A stretch of DNA of 64,000 nucleotides from Leptospira gomenensis (GTDB lineage: Bacteria; Spirochaetota; Leptospiria; Leptospirales; Leptospiraceae), in contig NZ_RQFA01000080.1 of the NCBI RefSeq assembly GCF_004770155.1, positions 124,001 through 188,000 on the forward strand, in the 5' to 3' direction. How positions within the stretch are numbered: the first letter of the stretch is position 1; the number at the start of each line of letters is the position of its first letter. The position numbers and the translations under genes are program-made. Shown in pieces: positions 50,245 through 60,087 of the stretch. The notes under the pieces are model-generated. The model saw only the letters and a program-made list of their open reading frames with translations, had not been told where the DNA came from and made no database searches.

Positions 50245-52326
50245 TTAGAGTTTTCGGAAACCCACCCTTCGATTTTTTGCTCTTCCGTTTTCCGTTTCAT
50301 TATCTGCATCCGGCTGCGAGTACCAATAAGCTCTGACCTTAATCCGTTTTTCAGAAATTCCTTTACTCAGGAGATATTCGTAAACGTTACGTGCCCTTTT
50401 GGCGCTCAATCTCGTATTGTATTCTTTTGAGGCGACGTTATCCGTATGTCCCCCGATTTCAATTTTATCGGACGCATTTTTCGATAGATAGTCTACAAGA
50501 GGATCCAATAACTTTTTGTGATCGTCCGTCATTTTTGTCTTATTAAATTCGAAGTATACCCGTAGATTATAGATCGGATCTACGTCCTTCTCCGCTTTAA
50601 GGTAAATCGTCACGACTCCGTTCTTGGAAATATTTTTTTGAATAATATTTACGCTCTCGGAAATATATTTCGGAGCGGTTGCAAACAACTCGAAGTCTAT
50701 CTCGGGAAGTTTTTCGATCGTAAAGGCCTTTTTGTCAGCGTCGAGCGGTAGGTTTTCCCCTTTTCTGTTGGTAGGAGTGAATAAAGTAACTTTTGCTTCG
50801 GGGATTACCGCTTTGGTCGCGGCGTCCGCAACTACGACCTTAAATCCGGTCGAAGTTTTCGGTTCTTCGTTTTGTGTTACCGGATCGTTGTTTTTGACCG
50901 GTTCCTCGGCTTTTGCTTCCCCGGTTTTGATCGGAAGTAAGACATAAGTCCTGTAAACTTTCCTGTTTTTTCCGATGTTTCCCCGCAAATCCAATATGTC
51001 TTCTTGCGGATGGAAACCAGGTGAGCTGATTTCTATCTTATAAATTTTTCCGGTTTGTAGTACGGTATTGAAGTTGGATGGTTTTCCTTTGGTAAGATCC
51101 CCTCCGATACGTTTCGAGGTGATGACGTTCGCAGGTTTTGTTCCATCATAAATTTTTAATGTAGCATCGAGACCGATCATCGTCTTTTCGGAACCGTCCA
51201 AAACTAGACCCTTAAAATTGAGCGCGTACGAATTGCGAAGAGCTTCCGGAACTTGAAAACGATATATGTCGAACTGACCTTCTCCTCCGGAACGATTGGA
51301 TGATATAAAGGCCCAGATTCCGTCTCTATCGAAACTGATTCCTTCGTTATCGAAACCTTCCCACTTATCGGTGTTAAACGGTTTGGGTAGAAGAAAAAGG
51401 GAGGATTGATCGATTTTCGGAATTTCGACGTTTTGAGATTTAACGGAAGTAGCTTTCGTTTCCTCGACGGTTTCTTCTTCGTCTTCCAGCATATGATCCA
51501 ATGAGGATTTGTAACGGAGAAAGATACGATAGATCTTGAATTTTTTTCTTTCGTCTTCCCGATTGGAGCTGAAGTAGAGTTGTTCTCCGTCCTGATGTAT
51601 AAACGGCAGGATTTCGCTCTCGGAAGAATTTAGCGGGGAGCCTAGATTTTTAGGCTGCGACCAAACCCCCGTTTTGAGATCGCGGGTCGAAATCCAAAGA
51701 TCGAAATCTCCGTAACCGCCCGGCCGATCCGATGAAAAGATCAAAAACCTTCCGTCGGGAGAGATTGCGGGCATCTTTTCGTTGAAGTTCGTGTTGATCT
51801 CGTTGAGATGTTCCGGATCGGTCCATCTTCCCGTTTTTTTATCTTTGATCGTGCGGTATAGGTTCAGTCCTTCAAAGCCGTTTCTGCCATGGGTTTGATT
51901 TACCGTAGAGGTGAAATAAATTTCCACCGGAGAATTGTTTTCGTCGAAGAGGATCGAGGCACCTCCTTCGAAACCGTTCGTATTGAATAGGTTCGGTTTT
52001 TTAACTCCGGAAACGGAAGCGCGTTTTAATTCTTCCCTGATACTTTGGTTCATGTTGACCGGTTTCGTCCATTCTGCGGGAGCTTCCTTATCGAGATACT
52101 GGACGTTTTCGGAAATCCAAAGATCCATTCCTCCTTCGCCACCGGGTCGGTTGGATTGGAAGACGACGTATTTTCCGTCCGGGCTGACGATAGGATTGTA
52201 TTCGTCGTTCTGCGTATTCAAAGGTTGTCCGAATTGTTTTTCCGGAAGATCGGGCAAAGGCTGCGAAAGTACGTGCGATCCGATGCAGAAAGTAAGGATA
52301 AAAAGAAACTTGGAAAGAAGACGCAT
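50245..52326 (-). CDS. PD40/OmpA-domain envelope protein
   Basis: The 693-residue protein has a signal peptide (LFILTFCIGSHVLS). The N-terminal 360 residues hold TolB-like PD40 propeller repeats (SPDGKYVVFQSNRPGG, SPDGRFLIFSSDRPGG, FISSNRSGGEGQFDIYR). A central region has beta domains. The C-terminal 110 residues form an OmpA-like peptidoglycan-binding domain with YFEFNKTKM, IEIGGHTDN and NRRVGFRKL. Such proteins tether the outer membrane to peptidoglycan. GGAGTGATTC precedes the ATG, a good ribosome-binding site. Confidence 0.88.
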   Translation of the reverse strand: MRLLSKFLFILTFCIGSHVLSQPLPDLPEKQFGQPLNTQNDEYNPIVSPDGKYVVFQSNRPGGEGGMDLWISENVQYLDKEAPAEWTKPVNMNQSIREELKRASVSGVKKPNLFNTNGFEGGASILFDENNSPVEIYFTSTVNQTHGRNGFEGLNLYRTIKDKKTGRWTDPEHLNEINTNFNEKMPAISPDGRFLIFSSDRPGGYGDFDLWISTRDLKTGVWSQPKNLGSPLNSSESEILPFIHQDGEQLYFSSNREDERKKFKIYRIFLRYKSSLDHMLEDEEETVEETKATSVKSQNVEIPKIDQSSLFLLPKPFNTDKWEGFDNEGISFDRDGIWAFISSNRSGGEGQFDIYRFQVPEALRNSYALNFKGLVLDGSEKTMIGLDATLKIYDGTKPANVITSKRIGGDLTKGKPSNFNTVLQTGKIYKIEISSPGFHPQEDILDLRGNIGKNRKVYRTYVLLPIKTGEAKAEEPVKNNDPVTQNEEPKTSTGFKVVVADAATKAVIPEAKVTLFTPTNRKGENLPLDADKKAFTIEKLPEIDFELFATAPKYISESVNIIQKNISKNGVVTIYLKAEKDVDPIYNLRVYFEFNKTKMTDDHKKLLDPLVDYLSKNASDKIEIGGHTDNVASKEYNTRLSAKRARNVYEYLLSKGISEKRIKVRAYWYSQPDADNETENGRAKNRRVGFRKL

Positions 52327-52422
52327 GAATCACTCCAAAAAGAAAGTAGAACGAGGTGCCGTTTTTAGTTTTAATTTCAGGATCTCCTTTAAAGTATCGG
52401 TCTTAAGAGCGATATTTTAAAG

Positions 52423-53265
52423 ATGGAAACCCTTCCGGATTCGAATTCTTCCCGCAGTTTACCGGTGATCTTCGGCGTTCTTAACATCACCGAGGATTCC
52501 TTTTCGGACGGCGGACTTTACATAAACAAAAAGGATTCCTTAAAACACGCGGAGGAAATGATTCTCGGCGGTGCGAACGTGATCGATGCGGGCGCTCAAT
52601 CCTCCAACATCCAAGCCGATTTAGTGGGACCGGATGTGGAATGGCATAGATTAAACGAAGTGATTCCCGATTTGGTTGAAAAAAAAATCCGGGTGTCGGT
52701 GGATTCCTTTCAGCCGAGCGTTATCCGTAAATCTTTGGAGGCCGGTGCGGAATTCATCAATCATATCCGGGGATTCGTGGACGATGAATCGGTTTATGAA
52801 ATTTCGAAATACTCGAATACTGAAAAGAAATTCATTCTGATGTTTTCGTACAATCGCGCCAACCGTGCTGGAATCGATTCTCACCTAACAACGGATAACG
52901 TAATTTCGGAAATAGTCTCCTTTTTTAGGGAAAGAAAAAAGGTTTTGATCGACGCGGGCATTTCCCAAGAACAATTGATCTTCGACCCGGGAATGGGTTT
53001 TTTTCTGAGTCCCGATTTTAGAGTGAGTTTCGAAGTCCTCAGAAAAATCGAATCCCTCCGGGAGGAATTTTCTCCGACGATGGTTTCGGTCGCTAAAAAA
53101 TCCTTTTTAGGAAACGCGTTAGGCGGTCTTCCGGTTGCGGAACGTGAAATCGCCACGGCGGTTTCGGAGTTGTTTCTTTCCCTAAAAGGAATCGATTATA
53201 TCCGTACTCATCAGCCCAAGAATTTTCTGCAAGCGCGTCGGATTTGGGATTTACTCCGAGCCTGA
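52423..53265 (+). CDS. folP: Dihydropteroate synthase
   Basis: FolP joins p-aminobenzoate to dihydropterin pyrophosphate in folate synthesis and is the target of sulfonamides. The 280-residue TIM-barrel protein has GVLNITEDSFSDGG (pterin and pABA loop), DAGAQSSN, VDSFQPSV, FDPGMGFFLS and KKSFLG, all in order. It is divergent from the OmpA gene. Confidence 0.93.
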   Translation: METLPDSNSSRSLPVIFGVLNITEDSFSDGGLYINKKDSLKHAEEMILGGANVIDAGAQSSNIQADLVGPDVEWHRLNEVIPDLVEKKIRVSVDSFQPSVIRKSLEAGAEFINHIRGFVDDESVYEISKYSNTEKKFILMFSYNRANRAGIDSHLTTDNVISEIVSFFRERKKVLIDAGISQEQLIFDPGMGFFLSPDFRVSFEVLRKIESLREEFSPTMVSVAKKSFLGNALGGLPVAEREIATAVSELFLSLKGIDYIRTHQPKNFLQARRIWDLLRA

Positions 53266-53290
53266 AACCTGTTTTCGAATTCGTTCGGTA

Positions 53291-54289
53291 TCATCTTCCG
53301 GACTTGATGTCCTCCATCGCTTTTTTACCGGCGGGATTCAGGGTCGGAAGGATGTCTTCTTCCTTGATCTGAAGTCCTTTTGCCTGCATTTTTTTTACGT
53401 ACGGAAGAAGAGGGCTAAGGTCCGCGTTGGGATTGACTGACAACAATATCCGTTTCCATAACTCCAAAAAAGCCAGAGTTTCCCTTTCCGAGTCGGGAGA
53501 TTTGCGGATCCAATCCAGCGCTTCCTGGTAATTTCGTTTTTCATAATATGCTTTCGCGATATAATAATTGAGATCGGGAATTTTATCGTCCGTGGAATGA
53601 AGGTTAACGGCGAACATCAGAAGATCGTCCCATTTTTCCATATCGTGCGCCAAAAAAACCATAGAAGCCCGTGCGTTTTTGTTGTACGGATTGATTTGCA
53701 GGATTTTTTCGAGATAATAATACGCTTTTTCGAAATCGTGTTTTTCCAAAAAATAAGAAGCCAATTCTTCCCAGGAAACGACCTCCATTCCGGGAACTTT
53801 GGATTGAACGTCCAAAAACAAAACGGTCTCTTCCCTTCTATTTTGTGTGTTCCATATCTTTCTGAGTTCGTTGACTTGATTTTTCTTTGCTGATTTTAGA
53901 TAGGAGGCGATTTCTATCTTGGCGCTTTCGTATTCGTCCACGAGAAAATACATCCGGATCAGATTGGAAAAGCAGATCGGATTTTGATCGGAGGATTTGA
54001 GACATTCCTTCCAATACGACTCAGCGTCGTCCAATAGGGAGTTTTTTGCGAACAAAATCGCCAGGTTATTTTTATCCTCGGGGGAGGTTCCTTTTCCGCG
54101 GAAGCCGCGCACCGCCCAAAGGGAGATCGGTTTCTCCAATTCCGTCTGCGAAAATTCAGCCGAATTCAAGTAAAGAAACTGAGGATCGCTTTCGAGAGTT
54201 TCCGCATAACGAATAGGATAGATGCAGGAACCTAAACAACAAACGAAGAATAGAAGGAATAAAAAAAGACGATTAATTTTCCTGAGCAC
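53291..54289 (-). CDS. TPR lipoprotein
   Basis: The 332-residue product has a hydrophobic signal with a cysteine-rich end (FVCCLGSC), which gives a lipobox LGSC near residue 22. The remainder is helical with TPR-like repeats (for example ASYFLEKHDFEKAYYYLEKILQINP). It overlaps the next upstream TPR gene by 17 bases, so the two are probably co-translated. Function unknown. Confidence 0.7.
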   Translation of the reverse strand: MLRKINRLFLFLLFFVCCLGSCIYPIRYAETLESDPQFLYLNSAEFSQTELEKPISLWAVRGFRGKGTSPEDKNNLAILFAKNSLLDDAESYWKECLKSSDQNPICFSNLIRMYFLVDEYESAKIEIASYLKSAKKNQVNELRKIWNTQNRREETVLFLDVQSKVPGMEVVSWEELASYFLEKHDFEKAYYYLEKILQINPYNKNARASMVFLAHDMEKWDDLLMFAVNLHSTDDKIPDLNYYIAKAYYEKRNYQEALDWIRKSPDSERETLAFLELWKRILLSVNPNADLSPLLPYVKKMQAKGLQIKEEDILPTLNPAGKKAMEDIKSGR

Positions 54290-55223
54290 CGGATTCTTCC
54301 AATTGTTTCTGAGCGTAGAGCATGTATTTCAAAGCGCGCTCTTTATCACCATGGAATAGATACATAAGCGAAAGATCAAGTGCATCCTGAGGATTGGGAG
54401 CAGCGAAGTCTTCCGGGTTTTCCTTGCTCATCTCGAATTTGGAGCGGAATTCCTCGAGTTTCTTTTTGGTAAGTTTTTCCAGAGAATCGAAAAAGGCGGC
54501 CTCATCCTGATTTTTTTTGCTCTCTTCGACCGCGTCCGAAAATTTAGTGAAGCCTTTGGATTGGGAAGTGGCCTGTTTTAAAATTTCGAAAGATTGTTTA
54601 AAATTTCCGAGTCGAGAATGGACTTCGGAGATCAACACCTGCATTCTGGAATCTCCGGGATACAATCCGTTTACCTTGGTCGCGGTTTCCAAACATTCCC
54701 GCCAGCGTTCCTTTTCGAATTGAAGCGTGGCCAAGGCGGTCAACGCCATTCGATTTTTCGGATCGAGACGGATCGCGTTTGTGAGATACAATTCCGTCTT
54801 ATCGTCTTTTTCGATTTGTCGATAACAGTATGCGAGAAGGATATGCGATTTCAAAAATCTCTTTTCGATTTCCAGGGATTTTTTGAGGGAACGGATCGAA
54901 GTTTCGATTTCTCCCAATCGATACAACTCTACGCCGATATTGTAATATAGCTCCGGAGTTTTGGAGATCGATAACGCGTTTTGATAGATTTCGATCGCTT
55001 TTTTGGAATCTCCTTGTTTGGAGTAAAGAGCTCCCAAGTTGAGATACGACTTTTGGTATTTAGGCTGGGAGAGAATGATACTTTCGTAAAGTCGGATCGC
55101 TTCCGGATATTTTCCTTCCTTTTCCAACGCGAGTGCTTGGTTGAATTTTTTGCTTATATCCGTTCCGGTCATATACGAACTATCGGTTCGTTTTCCCTTG
55201 AGGACGATCGAAAAAGTTGTCAT
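54273..55223 (-). CDS. TPR-repeat protein
   Basis: The protein consists of tetratricopeptide repeats, with clear units such as YLNLGALYSKQGDSKKAIEIYQNAL and LYYNIGVELYRLGEIETSIRSL. The start is uncertain. The longest frame begins 72 bases upstream and overlaps rlpA's start region, so a shorter ATG was chosen here, giving 316 residues. A further ATG 51 bases downstream (MTGTDISKKFNQ) is also plausible. No signal peptide is evident from the chosen start. Confidence 0.7.
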   Translation of the reverse strand: MTTFSIVLKGKRTDSSYMTGTDISKKFNQALALEKEGKYPEAIRLYESIILSQPKYQKSYLNLGALYSKQGDSKKAIEIYQNALSISKTPELYYNIGVELYRLGEIETSIRSLKKSLEIEKRFLKSHILLAYCYRQIEKDDKTELYLTNAIRLDPKNRMALTALATLQFEKERWRECLETATKVNGLYPGDSRMQVLISEVHSRLGNFKQSFEILKQATSQSKGFTKFSDAVEESKKNQDEAAFFDSLEKLTKKKLEEFRSKFEMSKENPEDFAAPNPQDALDLSLMYLFHGDKERALKYMLYAQKQLEESGAQEN

Positions 55224-55279
55224 GGAATTTTTATAATCTACCGATTGGATAAAGGAATCACTAGGACCCGAGGGAACAA

Positions 55280-56206
55280 ATGAAACAAATAGCAATTTTA
55301 GTTGCCCTGATCATCTTTACGTCGTGCGCTTCCGTCGAATCGAAACGCAGCGTCAGCGCGTCGGGCGATCCTTCCGAAATCTTTTTCGAAAAGGAAATCG
55401 CACCGATGGACAGGGAAGCGGCCGGATCCAATACCGGATCCACGAAACCGATCCGAAGATCGTTCGAGGAGGAACTGAACGTCGAAAAGTACGCGAAAGC
55501 GCAACCTCCTGAAAAAACGAACAATTCTTCCGGAGATTTCGACGAAATCGGAATGTCCTCCTGGTACGGAGCCAAGTTTCACGGAAAACCGACCGCAAGC
55601 GGGGAGAAGTTCGACAAAACCAAATTAACCGCGGCGCATCCGACTCTTCCGTTGGGATCCATCATTCGGGTTCAGAATTTGGAGAATCAGAAAGAAGTAC
55701 TCGTGAAGATCAACGACCGAGGACCGTTCGTAAAGGATAGAATCATCGATCTTTCCGAAAAAGCGGCGGAGACTTTGGATTTCAAGGACGTAGGAATCGC
55801 AAAGGTTGGAATCAAAGTTGTCAAACGCGGAGGAGCCGGAAGTGAAGAATCCGAGGACTTGGAAAACGCGGACGACGAAGAAACTTTGCTCGGAGACGAA
55901 ACCGGAAAACCGGAAAAACTACATCCGCAAAAATCCGATTATCCGAACAAACCTATTTCCGGCGGAAAATACGCCAAAGGTTCTCCCAAAGGATTTACGG
56001 TTCAAGTGGGAGTTTTCCGTGACCAAAACAGAGCCGAAACTTATAAATCCAGTCTGGGTCAAGAATACGGAGAAAAAACGTTCCTCTTTACCAGAGACGG
56101 TTTTTTCGTAATTCAAATCGGGGACTTTTCCGGAAGAAACGGAGCCGAGTCCCTCAAATCAAAATTAAAAAACGACGGAATCGATTGTTTCATTCCTAAA
56201 AAATAA
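55280..56206 (+). CDS. rlpA: RlpA-like lipoprotein with SPOR domain
   Basis: RlpA is a lytic transglycosylase that acts on peptidoglycan lacking stem peptides, at the septum. The 308-residue protein has an IFTSCASV lipobox, then a linker, then the double-psi barrel with SSWYGAKFHGKPTASGEKF and KINDRGPFVKDRIIDLS, including the catalytic-site aspartate. The C-terminal SPOR domain (FTVQVGVFRDQNRAE at its start) binds denuded glycan. It is divergent from the TPR genes. A hairpin without a T run follows. Confidence 0.9.
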   Translation: MKQIAILVALIIFTSCASVESKRSVSASGDPSEIFFEKEIAPMDREAAGSNTGSTKPIRRSFEEELNVEKYAKAQPPEKTNNSSGDFDEIGMSSWYGAKFHGKPTASGEKFDKTKLTAAHPTLPLGSIIRVQNLENQKEVLVKINDRGPFVKDRIIDLSEKAAETLDFKDVGIAKVGIKVVKRGGAGSEESEDLENADDEETLLGDETGKPEKLHPQKSDYPNKPISGGKYAKGSPKGFTVQVGVFRDQNRAETYKSSLGQEYGEKTFLFTRDGFFVIQIGDFSGRNGAESLKSKLKNDGIDCFIPKK

Positions 56207-56227
56207 ATCCGTCCGTGGTTCCCTCGA

Positions 56228-56258
56228 AACGCCGTAATCGTTAAAACGTTACGGCGTT
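56228..56258. terminator. Hairpin between rlpA and a small lipoprotein gene
   Basis: AACGCCGTAA and TTACGGCGTT form a perfect 10-bp stem, and CGTT/AACG inside can extend it. It lies between two convergent stop codons. There is no clear T run on either side, so it is a hairpin that may stabilise or end transcripts, not a textbook terminator. Confidence 0.5.
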
Positions 56259-56262
56259 CGTG

Positions 56263-56520
56263 TTACCGATGGGAACGACAACTGTCCTCTTTCATTTTGG
56301 ATCTGCATATTTCTTTGGCGAGTTCGACAACGGCGATTCCGCAAGTAGTGGAATTAGCATCCGTACATCCCGGATAAACGAGTAAAAGGGTGGGGTAACA
56401 TTTGTCGAATTCCTTGATATCATCCGCGCACATTTGTTGGCTGGAGACGAGCAGGTTGCAATTTGTGATTTCTAATAAAAGAGCGATTGCGAATAAAACG
56501 GAGAAAATCCTTCTTTTCAT
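56263..56520 (-). CDS. Small cysteine-rich lipoprotein
   Basis: The 85-residue product has a basic start, a hydrophobic segment and an EITNC lipobox at Cys21. The mature part of about 65 residues has six more cysteines (CADD, CYPTL, CTDANSTTC, CRSK, CRSH), which suggests a disulfide-bonded small domain in the periplasm. No family was recognised. It converges with rlpA. Confidence 0.6.
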   Translation of the reverse strand: MKRRIFSVLFAIALLLEITNCNLLVSSQQMCADDIKEFDKCYPTLLLVYPGCTDANSTTCGIAVVELAKEICRSKMKEDSCRSHR

Positions 56521-56637
56521 GCGGCATATAGAATAGAAGGATTCGGAAAAATCAATTCCGAAACTTTCCTTTCCAACGGGTTGTTTCCGGCAAAAAAGGG
56601 CGAGGTAAACGTTATGCGGAACGGACGCACCGCGTTT

Positions 56638-57351
56638 TTATATTCCGCCTCCATGGATGAATTCGTCCAGGATTTCCTCCAAATTGTCCTTACTCGGTTT
56701 GGAAGCCGACTTGGATCCGTCTTTGTGGAGTGAATCCACCTCTTTCTGAAGAGTTTCGATTCTTTCCATCAAAAGGGAGAATACTTTGGCGACCGGATCC
56801 GGTATTTCGTTGTGATCCAACATATGTTCGCCTTCTTCTCCGATCGGCATTTTGGATCGAACGATTTTTGCTGGAATTCCGACGACCGTGCTATCGTGCG
56901 GGACATCCCGCATCACGACGGATCCGGCTCCGACGCGCACGTTTTTTCCGATCGTGATATTTCCGAGAACTTTCGCGCCTGCTCCGACTACGACGTTCTC
57001 CAGCAAGGACGGATGACGTTTTCCGGATTCTTTCCCGGTTCCCCCTAAGGTAACTCCTTGGTAGATCAGACAACCTTTTGCGATCGTCGCGGTTTCTCCG
57101 ATTACGACCCCGTGGCCGTGATCGATCATGATTCCGTTTGCGATTTTCGCTCCCGGATGAATGTCTATTCCGGTGATAAATCTGGAAAAAGTATTGATCA
57201 TCCTCGGGATCAAGGGGAGTTTCATCCGATATAAAAAATGCGCGAGCTTATGAAACCACAAAGCATGAAGACCCGGATAACAAAGTATGATTTCCAGATA
57301 CGATTTCGCGGCCGGATCATACTTTTTAATAAATTTAATATTCTCGAACAA
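56638..57351 (-). CDS. cysE: Serine O-acetyltransferase
   Basis: CysE acetylates serine with acetyl-CoA, the first step of cysteine synthesis. The 237-residue protein has a short N-terminal helical part and a left-handed beta-helix with hexapeptide repeats. DHGHGVVIGET and GVTLGGTGKESGKRHPSL hold the catalytic histidine and loop. The N-terminus is shorter than in E. coli CysE, like the plant/short bacterial type. The C-terminal helix has an acid- and lysine-rich tail. Confidence 0.9.
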   Translation of the reverse strand: MFENIKFIKKYDPAAKSYLEIILCYPGLHALWFHKLAHFLYRMKLPLIPRMINTFSRFITGIDIHPGAKIANGIMIDHGHGVVIGETATIAKGCLIYQGVTLGGTGKESGKRHPSLLENVVVGAGAKVLGNITIGKNVRVGAGSVVMRDVPHDSTVVGIPAKIVRSKMPIGEEGEHMLDHNEIPDPVAKVFSLLMERIETLQKEVDSLHKDGSKSASKPSKDNLEEILDEFIHGGGI

Positions 57352-57441
57352 GGTTACGTCTCCGGGTTCTAATTAGGCAAAGGCTAAAAATGCGCGACAC
57401 GCTGTAAAGAGGATTCTTTCCTATAAGAAGAGAATAAACGA

Positions 57442-58368
57442 TTGAAACAATCACGACCTTTCACACATATCATTCTGTTCGTCCTTACTTTTTTGACTCT
57501 AACGTTTCAAAACGAGTTTTTAGAGATTCCGTTTTTACCCGGTTCTTATCTGAAGGAATTATTTCTTCTTAGACTTCCGTATTCTCTTTCTTTGATCGTT
57601 ATTCTTTCCGCTCACGAAATGGGTCATTTTTTGGCCGCGAGATATTACGGTATTAAATCGACTTGGCCGTATTTTATTCCCGTTCCTTTTGCGCCGATAG
57701 GAACCATGGGCGCTGTGATCCGCATTTTGGAACCGATTCGAAATAAAAAACAACTCTTCGACATCGGAATTTGGGGACCGCTTATGAGTTTGATTCTTTC
57801 GGTTCCCTGTTATATTCTCGGAATTTATTGGTCCACGTTAGTTCCGATCCAATCCGTAAAGACGAATCCGGCCGTAATCACGTTCGGCGAATCCCTTTTT
57901 ACGATATTCGTCAATCAATCCGTTTTAGGGCCTTTCGATCCTTCTTTACAAGACGTGTGGATTCATCCTTTGGCACAAGCGGGCTGGGTCGGACTTTTGG
58001 TTACGGCGATCAACCTTCTTCCGTTCGGGCAGCTGGACGGAGGACACGTAATTTATTCGGTTTTCGGCGAAAAATACAGGAACTGGATTTATTATCTTTT
58101 TACGGGCTTTTTACTTTTGTGTTTTTGGAATTTCTCCTGGTTGTTGTGGGGATTTCTCATTTATTTCCTCATAAAAGTAGAACACCCGTTTGTCCCTGAC
58201 CCGGTGGTTCCTTTGGATCGAGTTCGGAAGATCGGCGGAATTGCGATTTTGCTTCTGCTGTTTTTCATTTTCGTCCCTTCTCCGATTCAAGTTGGAACTG
58301 ATATACACAGACCCGGTCTTGCAGAGGAGTTATGGATTTCGCTCAAGTCAGTTTTTACAGGTTTTTGA
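57442..58368 (+). CDS. Site-2 protease family protein (M50)
   Basis: The 308-residue membrane protein has about six membrane segments, a zinc motif HEMGH (H58-E59-x-x-H62) and [11 protein letters not shown] (D199), the two halves of the S2P active site. S2P proteins cut membrane-bound regulators such as anti-sigma factors. The start is TTG. Its end overlaps the next gene by 37 bases. Confidence 0.85.
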   Translation: MKQSRPFTHIILFVLTFLTLTFQNEFLEIPFLPGSYLKELFLLRLPYSLSLIVILSAHEMGHFLAARYYGIKSTWPYFIPVPFAPIGTMGAVIRILEPIRNKKQLFDIGIWGPLMSLILSVPCYILGIYWSTLVPIQSVKTNPAVITFGESLFTIFVNQSVLGPFDPSLQDVWIHPLAQAGWVGLLVTAINLLPFGQLDGGHVIYSVFGEKYRNWIYYLFTGFLLLCFWNFSWLLWGFLIYFLIKVEHPFVPDPVVPLDRVRKIGGIAILLLLFFIFVPSPIQVGTDIHRPGLAEELWISLKSVFTGF

Positions 58369-59747
58369 TCGTTCTTTTTTGTTTCGTTTCCGTTCCGGCG
58401 CTTTCACAGGATCAGGATATCAAACTCACCGATGGAGCGTACGGATTTACGTACGACGGAACGAATTTTTGGTACATCGATTCCTCTCATCGATCCTTGT
58501 ATCGTGTCGATCCATCGGGAAGACAAGAATCGTTTCCTATGAACATTCCGTTTCTTACTGGAATTCATTTCGACCCGAGGGAAGGTAGAATTTACGTAGG
58601 TTCCAAAAAGTTGATCCTTAAGGTGGAACCGAATACGGGCGGAGTCACGGAACGGATTCCCGTTCCAGTGGATAAGATCGGAGGAGTGGCCAGCCAGGAT
58701 TCTCTTCTTTATATTTTAGATCAGGAAAACGGGAAAATCTCCATCCTCGATAAGGCCACGGGCAGAATTATAGGAGGGTTTTTGACCGACCGCGCTCAAC
58801 CGAGGGATTTAGTCTTCGCTCGTGATTCTCTTTGGATATCGGATTCTTCCGACGGAAACATCTATCGATACAATCCCAATAACGGAGCGATTACCGGTTC
58901 CGTCAAAACGCCGGCCAAAGATATCCGTGGAATGGTGTTTTTAGGAAGTAAGATCTTCGTTGTGGATCGAACCGGCAAGGAAATCAGGAAAATTTCCTTC
59001 GTAGAAACGGATCGTTTCATCGCTTCCGGAGAAGTCACACGTCAGATTAAAGTGCGTCTAACGTTCTCTTTGGATCAGCTTTCGATTGCGGGCGGTTCTT
59101 TAGCCGTGTTACAGCCGCCAACTACGGAACACCAAAGGATTCGAAATCTAAAAATGGGGGAATCCGGATTCAAACAAGACTTTATCGGAAACGCAAGGGC
59201 GTTTTCAAAACTTCTGAGCGTGGACGATAAAAAGGGAAAACAAACCTTGGAATATTCTTTCGAAGTAAGAACGCAGAACATCCGTTATTATGTGACCGAC
59301 GACTTTTTGGAAAAGAAGGAACGGATCGGCGACGATCTCAAACCCTTTCTCAAAGGCGAACCTCTGAATGATCAGAAGAACTCCTATTACGTGGATAAAA
59401 TTTTCGATGCGCGTCTGTTTCGAAACAATATATCCGCTTTGAAAAAGAATCTGATCGAGGCTTTCATTCCGGTTCGATCCTTGTATTCCGTTTCGGTTCA
59501 AAGCGCCGGTCCGGTTTCCTTTAAGGATTCCCTGGAAGCATATATTCCGGGCTTCGGATGGGCTCCGATCTTAAACGTAAAACCCGCCTCGGATGAATCT
59601 TCCCGCGTGTTCAAAAAAGGAGAGGAAAGTTTCGATCTGTTCCGCGCGGAGAATCTCGAAGACATCGTGTCCCCCGTTTTCTATAAAAGCAGGGAATCGC
59701 AGGAATGGAAGAACGTGCCGGCTGAAATTCAGATCGTTTCGGAATAA
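58332..59747 (+). CDS. Exported beta-propeller protein
   Basis: The 471-residue product has a signal segment ([15 protein letters not shown]). Residues of about 30-240 form a propeller-like set of repeats ([59 protein letters not shown]). The C-terminal half is a separate domain with [12 protein letters not shown] segments and no recognised motif. It overlaps the S2P gene, so they share a transcript. Function unknown. Confidence 0.72.
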   Translation: MDFAQVSFYRFLIVLFCFVSVPALSQDQDIKLTDGAYGFTYDGTNFWYIDSSHRSLYRVDPSGRQESFPMNIPFLTGIHFDPREGRIYVGSKKLILKVEPNTGGVTERIPVPVDKIGGVASQDSLLYILDQENGKISILDKATGRIIGGFLTDRAQPRDLVFARDSLWISDSSDGNIYRYNPNNGAITGSVKTPAKDIRGMVFLGSKIFVVDRTGKEIRKISFVETDRFIASGEVTRQIKVRLTFSLDQLSIAGGSLAVLQPPTTEHQRIRNLKMGESGFKQDFIGNARAFSKLLSVDDKKGKQTLEYSFEVRTQNIRYYVTDDFLEKKERIGDDLKPFLKGEPLNDQKNSYYVDKIFDARLFRNNISALKKNLIEAFIPVRSLYSVSVQSAGPVSFKDSLEAYIPGFGWAPILNVKPASDESSRVFKKGEESFDLFRAENLEDIVSPVFYKSRESQEWKNVPAEIQIVSE

Positions 59748-60087
59748 AACGCGAATGATTCGATCCTAAAACCGAAACGTTTTTTTTCCGATCGGTTCCC
59801 GAAAAAATAGGAACGAGCAGGATACGGACGGGCACCTAACACTAAAAATACGACGCACGACGTTGTATGTAAATAGAGAGAATATAACGCACAATACAAT
59901 GGACGCAAAGATAAAGAAGGATTCGTATATGCCGACTAACCGCGCGTGAAACGAGCGATTTTATCATCCGCATAACACGAATAATTCGAACAACAATTAC
60001 AACTCCGCCGATGCGGATATCTCGCCGGCACGAACGGGCTCATTGTGGCTCTTAATAAACCTGACACGAACGTTCCGCACAATAGAA
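59748..60087. other. Intergenic region without a recognisable gene
   Basis: This 340-base stretch lies between the convergent beta-propeller and MATE genes. It holds short A/T- and T-rich runs (TTTTTTTT near 59779) but no full terminator, and no reading frame with a supported start. No RNA gene or repeat was recognised. Confidence 0.4.

Noticed and set aside
54273..55295. The longest form of the TPR gene, with 24 extra N-terminal residues
   Set aside because: It overlaps the start of rlpA on the other strand and has no supported ribosome-binding site; shorter ATG starts are more likely.
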